In this document: one piece after another, positions 1 to 38,067 of the stretch
Layout of the letters: each line of letters begins with the position of its first letter
Numbering within the stretch: position 1 is the stretch's first letter
Source of the DNA: Ancistrus triradiatus
Lineage: Eukaryota; Chordata; Actinopteri; Siluriformes; Loricariidae
Assembly: GCA_025084515.1 (NCBI GenBank)
Contig: JAJAGP010000419.1
Span: 218,501-282,500, forward strand
DNA length: 64,000 nucleotides
Direction: 5' to 3'
Notes under the pieces: generated by a model
Database searches by the model: none
What the model was told of the DNA's origin: nothing
The model's input: the letters and a program-made list of their open reading frames with translations, nothing else
Program-made: the position numbers and the translations under genes

Positions 1-60
1 TATATATATATATACACATACATACATACACACACACACACACACTTTTTTTTATATAAT

Positions 61-122
<62 letters not shown>

Positions 123-140
123 CACACACACACACACACT
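1..140. repeat. TA/CA microsatellite at window start
   Basis: Alternating (TA)n with CA-rich ends and a short T run. Simple sequence repeat. Confidence 0.9.
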
Positions 141-734
141 ATTCATTCCTTGTACTGAAAGCAAGCCAAATGTGTTTAGTATGACGTGTATATGTATGTA
201 TTTCTACAGCGTAAAGTGTATAGCACAGAAATAACATTTTCCTTACTTACCCTTACCTAATCACACATAGACAAGGGTGCCATGAAATCTGTTATTGATA
301 TCGGTCAAAAGGTGTTGATTACTTTTTTGTAACAGAACTGCTCTCACATGAATTATGAAGTAACACCACAGCTGGAGCTCCACAGCACTGATAATTTGGT
401 GTTGTTGCAGTTGCACAAGTGTAGGGCTAGGCGATATGATGATTTTAGATCCTGAACCATTAAATTGTCTCCAAGATCTGCCTTATCAGAGAGTGTGATA
501 GCCGTCATACTAAACACATTTTGCTTGCTTTCAGTACAAGGAATGAATAATGCAACCCTGTAATGCAAATGACACTTCATGTGACAAAACAGGTGTTGGA
601 AAGATGGTGTTGTATCTTAACTTGTCACAGATAGGATACCCATTAAAATGGTCAAAAGTTAGGGTCTTAAGTGACTTCTGTAATGAGGTTTTCCTTGTAA
701 GACTAACACCACAATTCATCAAATGCACACAATG

Positions 735-918
735 GGGCTGTGGTAGCCTAGCGGTTAAGGTACTGGACTATGGACAACAAGGTCCAGGGTTCAAATCCCA
801 CCTCAGATAAGCTGCCACTGTTGGGTCCTTGAGCAATGCCCTTAACCCACAATTGCTTGTTGCTTGTACCAATTGTAAGTCGCTGTGGATAAGGGCGTCT
901 GCTAAATGCTGTAAATGT
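735..918 (+). mobile_element. tRNA-derived SINE with target-site duplication
   Basis: The head resembles a tRNA-type pol III promoter: an A box-like TAGCCTAGCGG near 744 and a B box-like GGTTCAAATCC near 788. The tail has GATAAGGGCGTCTGCTAAATG and a TGTAAATG repeat. A 14-bp direct repeat flanks it (721-734 and 919-932, one mismatch). Related copies lie at 31955, 48000 and 58840. Confidence 0.85.
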
Positions 919-935
919 AAATGTACACAATGCAG

Positions 936-3349
936 AGAGGTGGTTGAATCCAAAAGTAACTGGGTCCCTATTTAGGCCATTACTACTGATTTATGGTGTA
1001 GCTGCACAAACATACAAGCAAAAAATTATATATATAATATATTATATTTCTCATACCTAGAACATGATGGTGTTGGGAAGTACGAAAGTGCGCTGTTTTG
1101 TTCTTTTATATTATTATTATTCTGCTATGTTTTTCATTAGTAGAGAAATTGAATTTGCAAACTGCATCTTCTTATCTTAAAACCCATCCTGCAGAAGAAT
1201 AAATATTGTGATATACACATAAGTGATAAATATTGTGGATTGTGATCCAGCCTAAAAAAAGTTATATGATACTTTGCCAGATCTTTATATACAGCCACCA
1301 AATGCGTGCGGTTATTTAAAAAAAAAAAAGTGGCAGTAACTATAAATGGGGAAAAAATTAAGAAGTGTCACTTTTTAACAAAGGAAGTTGTTGCTGCTGC
1401 TACGTCCGGAACAAAGCTGCTTTATGAGCTGTTATAATTAACTTCAAATCGGAGGGGCTGAATCACACCTTTTGTAACAGTGGGACTCTTTGGGCTTGTA
1501 TATCAATACAATGTAATGGTGGATTTGTTTGTACCTGAGTATTTTTGCCTATTTGGCTAAACCCTTTTGCCTATTTCTGCTTAGTGAATGATAGAGGACA
1601 GAAGCATTAGTTACTTCACTGTTTACTTGTTACGAAAATAATATCCAACAACCAGTGGTTATGGATCACTTGTCCTAATATTCTGCTGTTAATCGGCTGC
1701 TGCTCACACTGAATGTGCAGGAGTGCAAAGAAAACAAGAATTTAGATTTTCTTTCCGATTATCAGTGTTGGTGGTTATTTCTAAAATGTTGGATTTTGGT
1801 AACTTGATTTTATATCTCTAATTGTCATGCTTACAGTCTCTGTTTATACCGTTCCAGATTCTGTTAAAGACTTTCTCATGTACCCGACCGGACTTGGGCC
1901 GGCGGCGGCAAATTTATTCCTCTGTCTCGCTTTTCACATCCAGTGCTATTTTAAATGTCTTGTCCTAAATGGCTGAGTCCACACCCTTTCATAGTGTTTG
2001 TGCGAGTTCAAGCCTTTGTTCCTGAAGATGCGTGTGTTCGCTAACTGATACCATCTCCACTCTATTGCCCAGCCTGGCATAAACCTGTTCAAAAATTTTG
2101 TCCTTTTATCTCTTTTAATGTAAAGCTAATTTTTGGGGGCTAAAATTGTAATGCATCTCTGATCTCCAATTTGTGTTCCAGGCTTTAGCTTTAAGCCACC
2201 AATTGGTTGGTGATGGTGTGGTAGTTCTAGGTATGAACGTTTGTCGACGTGAAATGGCTAACAGCTTGTCACCTGGGCTCTGATGAACAAGGATGTGATC
2301 CTGCACATTAGTGCGATTAGATGTATTTAATAATCTGCTTTTAATCGGACTTCTGCAGTTATCTGATTATTCAAGTGGTTATGTAACCAGCTAAGATAAA
2401 AAGAGCTAGATTTTAGCTCATTAATCTGATTTCTCAGCAGATGTATGTCCTTATTCTGATTTTAGAGTAAGTGGGCAGAGAGAGTGTAGTGTCCTGGAAG
2501 CAGCTAGCAGATTGCCAGGTCCACTAATTCTAAGAGACCCTGTTTCTTTTGGGCTTGTTTCCATAGACGTGGTTGCTTGTTTCTTTCTCAGGATCTGGTG
2601 CCCCTGAAATTAAATGCAGCATCTGCAAAATGACTCTGATATGCAATATATGCTCAAGTCAATTAAGAATTTCGTTATTTAATTCTTAACATTTGAAGTT
2701 CTTTTGTTCTTTTCCCATCCTTTTGTGGGATTATTGGCTGTTTGCAAAGTAGAAATCTGATTATTGCCTGAGTCATGTAAACCCACAGTTTTCCCTTTAT
2801 CTAATTAGACAAGTTCATGTGAACTCGTTGATCAGATTACTGACAAAATCTGATTTTCTGCAGTTATTAAATTAAGTGCATATAAACCTGTTTGTTCACT
2901 GACTATTACCTAGAAAATAGCAGTCTGTGTGCAAAGCTGGTAATACAGTTTACGTAGTTTGCAGACAACCTTAGCTTCATTTGCTGTCTAAGATGAGGAG
3001 TGTTTTCATACTTTTCTAGAATTAACAGACTGTTGCTTTTAGTGCTGTCACATTACCCTCTACTGAAAATAAACTTTTGACTTTGTGTTGTGTACTTTGT
3101 GTACATGTAGCTTACTCAACAGAGTGGATTTGCTATACCCATTAGCTTATTTAATTTTTAATGACTCAACCAAAGCAGTCCATAAAATCCTTCTGCTATG
3201 CAGCTCATCCTGACTTGTAACCAGCATTCCAAGGTTGTTTGCCTTAACTACATTTTTCCTGAGTGTGGAAAGGCAGCGGGACACTTTGGTGTTTTATGTG
3301 TGGTCTCATCCGTCTCACTCTCCCCTGTGCTTTTCTTGTTTCCCCCCAG
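936..3349 (+). other. marchf6 intron upstream of the RING-CH exon
   Basis: The first marchf6 exons, with MD... and the N-terminal C-x2-C of the RING, were looked for here and not found. Repeated words such as ATCTGATT and CATGTAAAC at 2300-2900 suggest an old decayed repeat, not resolved. Confidence 0.5.
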
Positions 3350-28790
<25,441 letters not shown>

Positions 28791-29679
28791 CACTTTTTGG
28801 GAAGCGTGTGTGTGTGCACATGCGCGGCGAGAGAGTGACCGTATGTATGTGTTTGAACCCAGACCCCCCCCCCCATCCCCTCTGCTGTAGCGTGGTGTGC
28901 ATGGGTGTGTCCATTTTCTTATGTCCAAGTCCAGTCCAAGACTCTCAAGAACTCTGTGACTCTTGGCCTCTTTTAATCTTGCCTGCAGATTGTGGCTGAA
29001 GAACAATGAAGTGTTCATAAACATACAAAAACTACAGAGAGAAATCCTTCTCACCAACAACCTTGGAATTTAAAACTGTCATTGTACATCTTTGGAAACA
29101 AATGAGTATGTATATTAATTTATTAAATCTAGTTGTCACCATACTTTGTGGAATCCTGTTGCTGGGTCAGGACCGAGGCCAGTTCATGTGCTCTATAGTC
29201 TTGAAGGAGACCTGTCTGAGATTGAGAACGGTCTGAGATGTGAGCATCTTGGGACTTAGCTGTGATATTCATAGGCTATTATTTATTTGATTTCTTTGAG
29301 GTATGTAACCGAATTGCCATCAAAGCTGTCTAAATTTGTATTTTTTTTTGGGTGTCCAAGACTGCCCCAATTCTGCCCTAAACAGAAGTATACCTCACAA
29401 CAAACCAATCCAGTGGCCCACTAAACTGTGGCCTTAAGTGGGAAATTGGGGGAGTGACTTTCCCAGTTCATACTGGACATTTCATCATTATTTTTTTTCA
29501 GTAAACGTAGTATATGTAGGGGGCAGAGGCAAGCAGCTGGAGCTAAAATGGACTGTTTATGGCTCACAGTGAGCTATGACACTTACTTCTGTCCCAAGCT
29601 ATGAATAAATCTCCTTCATAATTTCAGATATCTTCTTATAAGAGACTGTCTGGCGTGCTGATTGGTTTAGGCTAGCATG
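28791..29679 (+). other. probable marchf6 3' UTR start with candidate poly(A) signal
   Basis: This non-coding stretch follows the stop codon and ends where a transposon begins. Candidate poly(A) signals are ATTAAA near 29121 and AATAAA at 29604-29609. Neither can be proven from sequence. The UTR could also continue past the transposon, since another ATTAAA lies near 31145. Confidence 0.45.
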
Positions 29680-30258
29680 CACTGATCAGCCAAAACTTTA
29701 AAACCACCTGGTCTGAAACAGTGTTTAGGTAGGTGTTATGTGTCAAATTAAAATCCTCATGAATGCCCAGACCCAGAACATTACACCCAGCATTACCCTT
29801 CCTTCCTCGGCTTGTCTTTTTCCCCACAGAGCATTCTGGTGACATCACTTCCTCAGGTACACACATGCGACCATCGGCATGATAGAAAACGAGACTCATT
29901 GGACCAGTTTTTCTTTTTTTATGCATTTGGACCAGATGAAATAAGATTTGTTGGTCCTGGGTGCCAACATCCTATCCCTGTTTTGGGGTATTTCCATTAT
30001 CAATCCACTTTTGGTGGACTGGGAGCACCCCAAAAGCCTTGCTGTTTTAATAGATACTCTGACCCATTCTTCTGGCCCTAAGTTAGTCCCTTGTTAAAAT
30101 CACTCAGGTTTTTACTCCTGAACATTTCTCCCACGTCCAACACCTCAACTGTGAGAACCTACTGTTCATGTTCCATCTGATACATATCAGAGCTGCTGTA
30201 GTGAGGTAGTCAAGGATGTTTGATCTTTGCGTGGTTTTAGAGTTACGGCTGATCAGTG
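29680..30258 (-). mobile_element. Tc1-like element G, internally deleted
   Basis: The ends CACTGATCAGCCAAAACTTT and, reversed, CACTGATCAGCCGTAACTCT are inverted. The body corresponds to non-coding and broken transposase sequence on the minus strand. The more complete relative is at 49210-50057. Confidence 0.75.
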
Positions 30259-31189
30259 TACGTGTATAACTTTGCTGTATGGTGTTTATTATATGCATCT
30301 TGTACGCAGCATGTCTCTGAATACTAATACATCCATCTTACTCTCTGACGTTTTTCAGGCGCACACATGAAATCTTGAAATGTCTTACTTGCAATAGGTC
30401 AGATGTCTTTTCAGATTGTTGAAGCAGTGTTTGTTGGATTCAGGCTCGATGCGACTTGACACGACTGTCTCGAGACCACGTCACTTAAAATGACTGCTTC
30501 GGTGTGGCAGAACGAAACTGTTTTGTCTATACAGACCTGTCAGAGGCTGTACTTAATGTATACTTTACAAAATTGGCAGGTCACGTTTCCAACAAGGTAT
30601 GATTTAGTCTTTTCAAATGTACCAGTCTGCCACGGGCTCCCCTTGGATGAACTGAATTGATTACAGCCTGCTGTAGAAATGTAATGACTTGTTTATAGTC
30701 CTATAGCACTGAGAATCTTTCAAGTGACCTTTCAGTATCATCCCACCACCCCTGGATGCTGTATGCTTCTTAATATTGTTCGGGCTCATTCAAAAGACCT
30801 GAAAATGTTCTATTTTTCTAAGTGTCTAGTGATGGTTAGCTCTGCGTGTCCGTCTCGACTGTTTTCATGGGCTTCTCATGGAGGATTGTTCTGAAGTGAG
30901 GTGACCGCGTGGAGCTGTGTCACTGGGTGGGGTGCAGACGGCATGCTGGTACAGCATTAAAGACTCACACACATCTGGTTAACTTAGCCTTGTCCTATCT
31001 GTAGCATGTTTGTGTGAGACATGTTCAGTATTCTGAATGTTTTAAAAGAAACTCCTGCTGCGAGGCAGTGGCTGTAATTACATCCTTATACAGACCAGTA
31101 ATTTTTTTTTTTTTGGTTGTTTGATGGAGATTTTTATTATAAATATTAAATCACAAGTGTGGTACAGTGGTGGTCAGTGTCTTTATTCA
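30259..31189. other. unclassified sequence downstream of marchf6
   Basis: No coding frame or transposon signature. It could be distal marchf6 3' UTR interrupted by element G: ATTAAA lies near 31145 after a poly-T run. ROPN1L, expected next in mammals, is not found. Confidence 0.35.
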
Positions 31190-31700
31190 GAGTTAATAGT
31201 AAGTGTGTGCTGGAAGTAAGTCAAGACTTTGTGGTGGCCAATCCATGTGTGAAAATGATGTCTCATGCTTCCTGAACCACTCTTTCACAATTTGAGACCA
31301 ATGTGTAAATATGCCTGTTCCACCAGGGAAGAAAAATCCACTGATGGAATAACCTGGTTATTCAGTATATTCAGGTAGTCAGCTGACCTCCGTCTTTGGG
31401 CACATAAGTCTGAACCTAGACCTGCCCAACTGCAGCAACCCCAGATCATAGCACTGCCCCCATAGGTTTGTATGGTGGGCACTAGACATGATAGGTGCAT
31501 CATTTCAGCCACCTCTCTTCTTACTCTTCCATGACCATGGAGCAGGGTAAATCTGGACTCATCAGACCACATGACCTCCTTCCATTGCTCCAGAGTCCAA
31601 TCTTTATGCTCCCTAGCAGTTGTTGCAGGTTAGCCTCACTGAAGAGTGGTTTTCCCAATTCCTTGAGTCCCCTTTGTCGGTCAATGGTGATATTGCGATT
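31190..31700 (-). mobile_element. Tc1-like transposase fragment H
   Basis: A minus-strand open frame from 31572 reads MWSDESRFTLLHGHGRVRRE, then SAMIWGCCSWAGLG and SADYLNILNNQVIPSVDFSS: the central DDE part of a Tc1 transposase. No intact TIR pair was found. Confidence 0.8.
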
Positions 31701-31954
31701 GTGGTCAGCCGCTAAAAATAAAACAATGCATAGAAAACACTAATATATTGAAGGACATGCTTGAGTCAGTTGCCTGTTGTGGTGGAAATCTCATCTGTTA
31801 AATTCAGAGACTATTCAAAAAAACGTGTTTAACCAACATGGGTAGTGTCCCTGTTACGAAAATGCCTTACCTCTGGAGTGTCCAATGAAATCAAGCATTC
31901 ATCCCCTTATAAACACATTGTAAGGGGATGAATAAAAAAAGCAACACGAAATGA

Positions 31955-32096
31955 CACCTTACATTTACATTTGCAGCATTTAGCAGACACCCTTATCCAA
32001 GGACTCAACAGTGGCAGCTTGGCAGAGGTGGGATTTGAACCCTGGACCTTCTGGTCCAGAGTCCAGTACTTTAACCACTAAGCTACCACAGTCCAT
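31955..32096 (-). mobile_element. tRNA-derived SINE, truncated
   Basis: Reverse-strand copy of the SINE family seen at 735-918: tRNA-like head with GGATTTGAACCC (B box reversed) and the CTACCACAG end. The central part before the tail is shortened. Confidence 0.8.
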
Positions 32097-32566
32097 TTTT
32101 TGTCAATTATTTGACTTCTCATTAAACAAAGTTCTTAATGGACGATTCATTGTCTGGATGCTACATACTAGGAACGCTAGAGGACACTCTTGCTTCACTA
32201 TAGTTCTATCTGGAATTCAGGCTTATCATTGACCTGCAGAAAGCTTTAAACAGAGACTTTTCTCCAAGTTTCAAAACATGACTCATTGGTAATGAAAGGA
32301 TCATGCTAGGTCCATTTGTTTACTAATTATACTACAACTACAATTATACTAGTTTTCATGTTAATTAGGCACTAATTAGATTACACTTGAACATGAAGAT
32401 GACACAAATTCATAAGAATCATCCTTGTTGACTATAATAAGAGAGTCCTTGAAGACATCATCCATGTTTGTATCATCAGTGCATCACTGAATAGCGTCCG
32501 ACAGTCCGTCCTTAAATTGATCTAATAATGCTTTTTGCCTATTCTGATAATACTTACCGTATTTTT

Positions 32567-33140
32567 TGGACCATAAGGCGCACTTAAAATCCTTTAACTT
32601 TCTCAAAAATCGACAGTGCGCCTTAAAATGCGGTGCATCTAATGTATGAATTAATTCTGGTTGTGCTTTCTGACCTAGAACCGATTGTAGATGGTACACG
32701 GCGCTCATAAATCTGTCAAAATGGTTTAAGCACAGCCTTGGTAAGTTACGAAGCTCAAGGCAAACCGTAGTGCGCAGCATCACGGAGTAATACGGTATGT
32801 GCTTCAGCATTAGGGTACGTGCATTCATTCATTCATTTTCGAAGCGGATTTCAAACTCAACGCTATCAGTCAGGCAGTACAACATGGACATAGAGCAGCT
32901 GCGAGAGAATTCAACATTAACGAATCAATGGTACGGAAGTGGAGGAAGCAAGAAGACGCCCTGCGCCAGGTAAAGACCAAACTGAGCTTCCGACGGAACT
33001 TAAGAGTTTCGTTTCATTTCATGCAAACCTTATAACCCGGTGTGCTTTATGTATGAAAATAGATCTGTTAGAAGTCGATCACTGATATCGCGCCTTATAA
33101 CCTTTCCCTATAATCGCGCTTTATAGCCCGGAAAATACGG
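32567..33140. mobile_element. pogo-like non-autonomous element
   Basis: The left end CCGTATTTTTTGGACCATAA and the right end TTATAGCCCGGAAAATACGG are inverted and flanked by TA (32565-32566, 33141-33142). Inside is a plus-strand open frame encoding a helix-turn-helix, listed separately. No DDE catalytic region is present. Confidence 0.82.
32838..33035 (+). pseudogene. helix-turn-helix fragment of a pogo-like transposase
   Basis: Without stops for 65 codons: FEADFKLNAISQAVQHGHRA, then AAREFNINESMVRKWRKQED and ALRQVKTKLSFRRN. The pattern (K/R-x-A-A-R-x-F-x-(I/V)-x-E-x-x-V-R-x-W-R) is that of the N-terminal DNA-binding domain of pogo/Tigger-type or Brinker-like proteins. It has no ATG in a good place and no downstream catalytic domain, so I treat it as a remnant. 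Confidence 0.65.
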
Positions 33141-34139
33141 TATGTCCTCCAGACAAAGTCTGCTTGTACAGCTACGAGTAATCTTGAACAAATCAAGAAA
33201 AGGATCCAGTATTACGAATCATTATACATTATGAAATAGGTATATTATTAAATAATCACGTGTGGAGGGCCCTCCTTCTGTGAATTCAATTCTGCAATTT
33301 TTTAACTAATGTTGCATGCAAAAATTGCTGCATGGTAGAACTGTATGGTAGTAAAACACTTACCCATCTTTATGAGGTTTGTCTGAGACCAAGCACTGGT
33401 AGGAGACTAGTTTTTTTTGTGTATCACACCACTTCTGCCACTTACAGTTATCCAGGGTCATAGGCATGTGTCGTGTGATGTGGAAAATAAAAGCTAAAAG
33501 CTTCATCCTCCTTTTTGCACCTCTATCTGGTTAAGGCCAATGTCAGGCCAAAGAGCATCTGGCCAGGTTTCTCTGGTGCACCTGCGCTGTTTCTCACTGT
33601 CAGACAGACCTGACAGATTCAGCTACACTGGCATGTACTGTACATCCACAACAAAGAGCCATAGAGCACCACGTGGCTTGGACAATCGTATGATAACCAC
33701 ATTTCATAGGAAGAGCAATATTAAGCCCTTCTCCAGCTGACGACTCATTAGTGCCATGCATAAGTATTCAGCCCTTGAACATTTTCATATTGTTAGGACT
33801 TGGACTTAAAATGCACTTTATTGGGTTGTTGACCCAAGCTGTATATTAACAGTTTAGGGGTGGAGGGAGATTGAGCCTAACAGGCTAACCCTGGTGACAG
33901 AACTTAATGAGTGGGGCATCTGAAACTTGGGGCAGAGTATTCATGCAGCAAGGGTTTGATGAACTGGAGAATATGGTTGTTTAAGACTATGTTTTAAAAA
34001 CAGCAATGCCATCATTTTGTTAGAATGGATATATGATTAGAATACAACTTTGTGTTATTAGCTAGATCCTGTTAATTCCCTGCTTACACCAATAAAACAA
34101 AATCCGACGTGCCACTGTTGTGAGGTGAGAACATCTCTA

Positions 34140-34365
34140 GGCAGGACATCCATCCATCACAGGGTGCATGCACAGACACAGTCACTCACACATTTTAGAG
34201 ACACCAATTGATTTGAACTCATGTCTTTGGAATGTGGGAGGAAACCAGAGTACCTGGACAGATGAATATGCAAAATAACACAGGTGGTGTCTTGGCTATG
34301 ATTGATCCACTGATCTCTGGAGTGGTGAGGTAACAGTACTAACTTCTGTGCCACTGTGTTTTTTT
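34140..34365 (-). repeat. GGCACGGTGG-family interspersed repeat
   Basis: Reverse copy with CATCCATCACAGGGTGCATG and CTTTGGAATGTGGGAGGAAA blocks, nested in element I. Confidence 0.7.
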
Positions 34366-34769
34366 ACATTCATTGTATGTATTGCAAATATTTACCTCCT
34401 GATCAATACGTGGTCACACCAGCAATTACAGTTACAAGTCTCAGGTCATATTTTAGTCAGCTTTGCACATTTAAATCCTGGCTGAATTGCTTCTGCTCAC
34501 TCAGGTTGTTGGAGCTCATTGGTGAACAGCAATTTTCTAATTTTGGCAGATATTCTCAATCAAACTAAGTTCTGGGCTTTGACTTGGTCACTTGCTTTTG
34601 AACCACTCCTGTGTAGCTCAGGTAATAGTCTTAGGGTCATTGTCTTGCTGAAAGGTGAACCTCTGCCCTAGTCTCAGTTTGTTTACAGAGTGGAACAGGT
34701 TTTCTCTAAGCATTGTCCTGTTTTTGGCTCCATCCTTCTTGCCTTCAACTGTACGGATGGTGTCACACC

Positions 34770-34975
34770 ACCCAAGGAGGTTGGGTCCCTTTTTGAGTCT
34801 TGGTCCTCCCAAGGGTTCTTCCTCATAACACTTAGGGAGTTTTTCCTTGCCACTGTCGCCCTAGGCTTGCTCAATTTGGGATTGGACGTAGATATTAGGA
34901 GATAATCTAAAATTGTAAAGTTGCTTTGAGACAATGCTCCATTGTAAAAAAAGCCCTATATAAATAAATAAAGAC
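34770..34975 (+). repeat. unclassified ~200-bp repeat, copy 1
   Basis: Contains AAGGAGGTTGGGTCCCTTTT, GGGAGTTTTTCCTTGCCACT and ends CTATATAAATAAATAAAG. Nearly identical to 53985-54195. No TIRs; the short tandem 3' end suggests a retroposed element. Confidence 0.75.
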
Positions 34976-35624
34976 TTGTTGAGGATGATGAGCAGTGTTT
35001 GGTTTGGGCCATACATAGTGCTTTTCAACAAGACCAAAAATTTACATTTTCATTTTATCAGACCAGACTACCTTTTCCAAAATGCCTTTTCCACCAAACA
35101 GCTTTCCTCTTGCTACTCTTCCATAAATCCCAGCTTTGTACAGTCTCTGGGAAATGCTTTTCCTGTGCACAGCTTTTCACATCCATTTAGCTTTCCACAT
35201 GTAAGTTGCAGAGCTCTCCAGCTACTTCAGAGTAACCATTGGCCCCTTGGTAGCTTTCTGATTACTGCCCCCCTTGATCAGTCACTGATTTTTGATGCAT
35301 GACATTGTGTCATTGAAGTCATGATTGTGCTAGGTTTTTGTCCATTTCTTTATAACTGATTTAATAGAGCTCCGAGGAATGTTCAAAGTTTGGGATATCT
35401 TTTTATAACCACACCCTGATCCAATACTTTCTATAATTCTGTGTACAGTATGCTTTCAATCTCTGGTATATTTCAGAGCAAGGTGTATTTATATTGAGAT
35501 CACAGGACACTTTAATTGCACACATTCAATTAATTAGGGTAATTCAAATGCCAATTTCTTGCACCAGAACTGCATGTACAGTACCGTATGTTCTCACAGC
35601 AATGGGGATAAATACTTACACAGT

Positions 35625-36573
35625 CACAACTGTTACTGGTTTGTTATGTGTAACTGCTTTTGCAAACTATGTTGAGTTTATTCAATATTATGGACTATTT
35701 TGTGTACATTCAAATAAAACTCAGTTCATTTATTCATTTAATTTCAAGTTACAATACAAAATGTGGAAAAGGCAAGTCTGGACTGTAAATTTGCCAACGA
35801 CTTTGTCACTCACAGGTGTGACTGTTTTCACCTCACATATGCGCACCTTCCCAGCCATATGAAAGATCAGATCTTTGATTTAGCCAACTCTTCCTCCCAG
35901 CTTATCATTCACCACCTCCTTCTCATGCTGTACTGATGAGATACATAAAAAAAAAATCTGGTCATCCGAAAGACTGAAAAAATGAAAACATGTCATGAAA
36001 AAATAAAAATCTCCATCCATGCAGAAACTAAATATTGCATATACCGTCTCCACAATAGCCCCTTGCTCTTTTCCTCTGCAATGTAACAATGTAACTGCTT
36101 CTTCTTACCTCTTTAATATCTAATATGTGTTATGAAAAGAAAATCTTTATTTTCAATAACTCTTTGGTTTCCCCTGCCACCAGCCCCCCTCCATCCCTCT
36201 TTTTCTTCTCCCCTTCATCAACTCTTCTCCACCTGAAAACCTGCTTCTCCAACATCTCTGTGCGTGTACCCCTGTGGACTGCTCTTGCTGACATTGTCTT
36301 CCAAAACCACGACTTTTTCTAGATCTGTTCCCTGCCACTTTAATTAAAGCCTTCCTTTAATGCACTCTTCAGCCAGTGCCTTTGTTCTATTTATAAGCTC
36401 GCAGCAGTTACCCTAATCTTTAAAAACCTTGTCTTGACTCAAATATCATCTAATTTCTAATCTGCATTTTGTGTGTAAAGTGTAAAAGTTGGTGTTTGAA
36501 CCAAAATGCACATAAAAAATTAACTACATTACATTTACTTTGACTTTTAGTTCATTGCAGATAGTATGAACCC
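35625..36573. other. unclassified intergenic sequence
   Basis: AT-rich with no coding frame of note. The pyrimidine-rich patch at 36165-36240 is low complexity. Confidence 0.4.
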
Positions 36574-37571
36574 AACATATTTCATGTTTTGTCTGGTCAA
36601 CTTAAATTCATTTGTTAATAAACATCCATTCTTGCATTTCAGGCCTGCAATGCATTCCAAAAGAAACTGGGACGGTAAAGTATTTACCACTTTGTAATGT
36701 TGCCATTCCTTCTCACAACACTTAAATGATGCTTTGGCACAGAGGATACCAAGAAATTAAATGTTTCAGGTGTTATTTTGTCCCATTCTTCCTGCAAACA
36801 CGTCTTAAGGTGTGCAACAGTATAGGGTGCTGTTGTTTCATTTTTTTTGTTTCAAAATTCTCCACACTTTCTACATTGGGGACAGGTCAGAACTCCAGAC
36901 AAGCCAGTCCAGTACTTGTACCCTCTTCATCATGCCTTTGTAATGTGTGTAGCATATTGTTTTGCATTGTCTGATTGAAAAATGCATGGACGTCCCTGAA
37001 AAAGATGTCACTAGGCAGCTTATGTTGCTCTAAGATCTCAGTGTACTTTTCTGCATTCATGCTGCCATCACAGAAGTGTAAATGACCTTTATATATAATC
37101 CCATATGATGACAGACCCTGGCTTTTGGACTTGTTGCTGATAATGTCTGGATGGTTCTTTTCTAGTACACTGCGTCCCAGATGCCTCCGATCCCAGAGAA
37201 GTTGATGTTGCTTCTGGACATGGTTAACATAAGGCTTTTTCTGGACAGTAAAGTTTTGGCATTGGTGAATGGAAAATGGCATCTGTGAATGTAACTCCAT
37301 ATTGTAGTGCTTGACAAAGGTTTGCCAAAGGGACCCCTTGCCCATGTGGATATATCAGCTATTCTTGATGCAGTGCAGTCTGTGGGATCAGAGAACACGG
37401 GTTTTCAGCCTAGGCTTGTGCCCTTGCCCTTTAATCAAATTCTTCCAGATTCTTTTTTGTTTATTTAGATTTTTTTTACCTCATTTCTAGCCCTTCATCC
37501 CAACTTTTTTGGAATGTATGTTCATTAACAAATGAAATGAAGTTGACCAGACAAAACATGACATATCTCAG
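36574..37571 (-). mobile_element. DNA transposon J with long extended inverted ends
   Basis: The left end, ATATTTCATGTTTTGTCTGG followed by TCAACTT, recurs reversed at 37540-37571; the inverted ends run about 80 bp on each side. A minus-strand frame at 37345-36887 has SMNAEKYTEILEQHKLPSDI, then DVHAFFNQTMQNNMLHTLQR, resembling a Tc1-like DDE transposase with frame shifts. The family is common in fishes; I do not name it. Confidence 0.7.
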
Positions 37572-38030
37572 GTTCTTATAGTTTTCCATTCCATCCAAGT
37601 TTTTCTGATTTTGAGTTGTAGTAACAGCAACAAAACATCAACAATATTAATAATGATAATAATGATAGAAGAATGCACTTGGGTGATACAGCAGTCTAAT
37701 ACGTTACATTCAAAGTGCAGTTCACACGAAGGGACAGTTGGCTGTGTGGGAGGGAGGGGCACTGCATCAGTGACCCCATTGGCACCATGTGGCAGCCATT
37801 ATTACGTATTACTGTTGTTTTTTTATACTAAACATCATTCATTTTGTAATGGTTTTTTTTCTCTGTTTCTTGGAAGCACTAGAAAATAGCTTCATTGTAT
37901 TGGTTGAAATGGGCTGTAATACGTTATTCACTACTGTCTGTAGTCATTTATTGTATGAGTAGCTGCTTTTAACACAGCCCAGATTACTGGATTACTGTCT
38001 CTTTCTGTCTGCACTACATACATGGTGAAG

Positions 38031-38067
<37 letters not shown>

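Larger units (their letters stand above)
33751..35624 (-). mobile_element. Tc1-like element I, decayed, hosting two other repeats
   Basis: The left end region GCATAAGTATTCAGCCCTTG mirrors GATAAATACTTACACAG near 35607-35624. A minus-strand remnant at 34812-34620 reads LRENLFHSVNKLRLGQRFTF and QQDNDPKTIT. Repeats at 34140-34365 and 34770-34975 lie inside it. Boundaries are approximate. Confidence 0.65.

Noticed and set aside
423..445. A hAT-like end (TAGGGCTAGGCGATATGATG)
   Set aside because: No partner end or target duplication was found, so it is too short to call.
735..918. A functional tRNA gene
   Set aside because: Only the promoter-like boxes fit. The sequence continues into a SINE body and tail, and no complete cloverleaf was found.
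2300..2900. A possible fold-back repeat with ATCTGATT and CATGTAAAC words
   Set aside because: No continuous inverted alignment or clear ends could be traced by eye.
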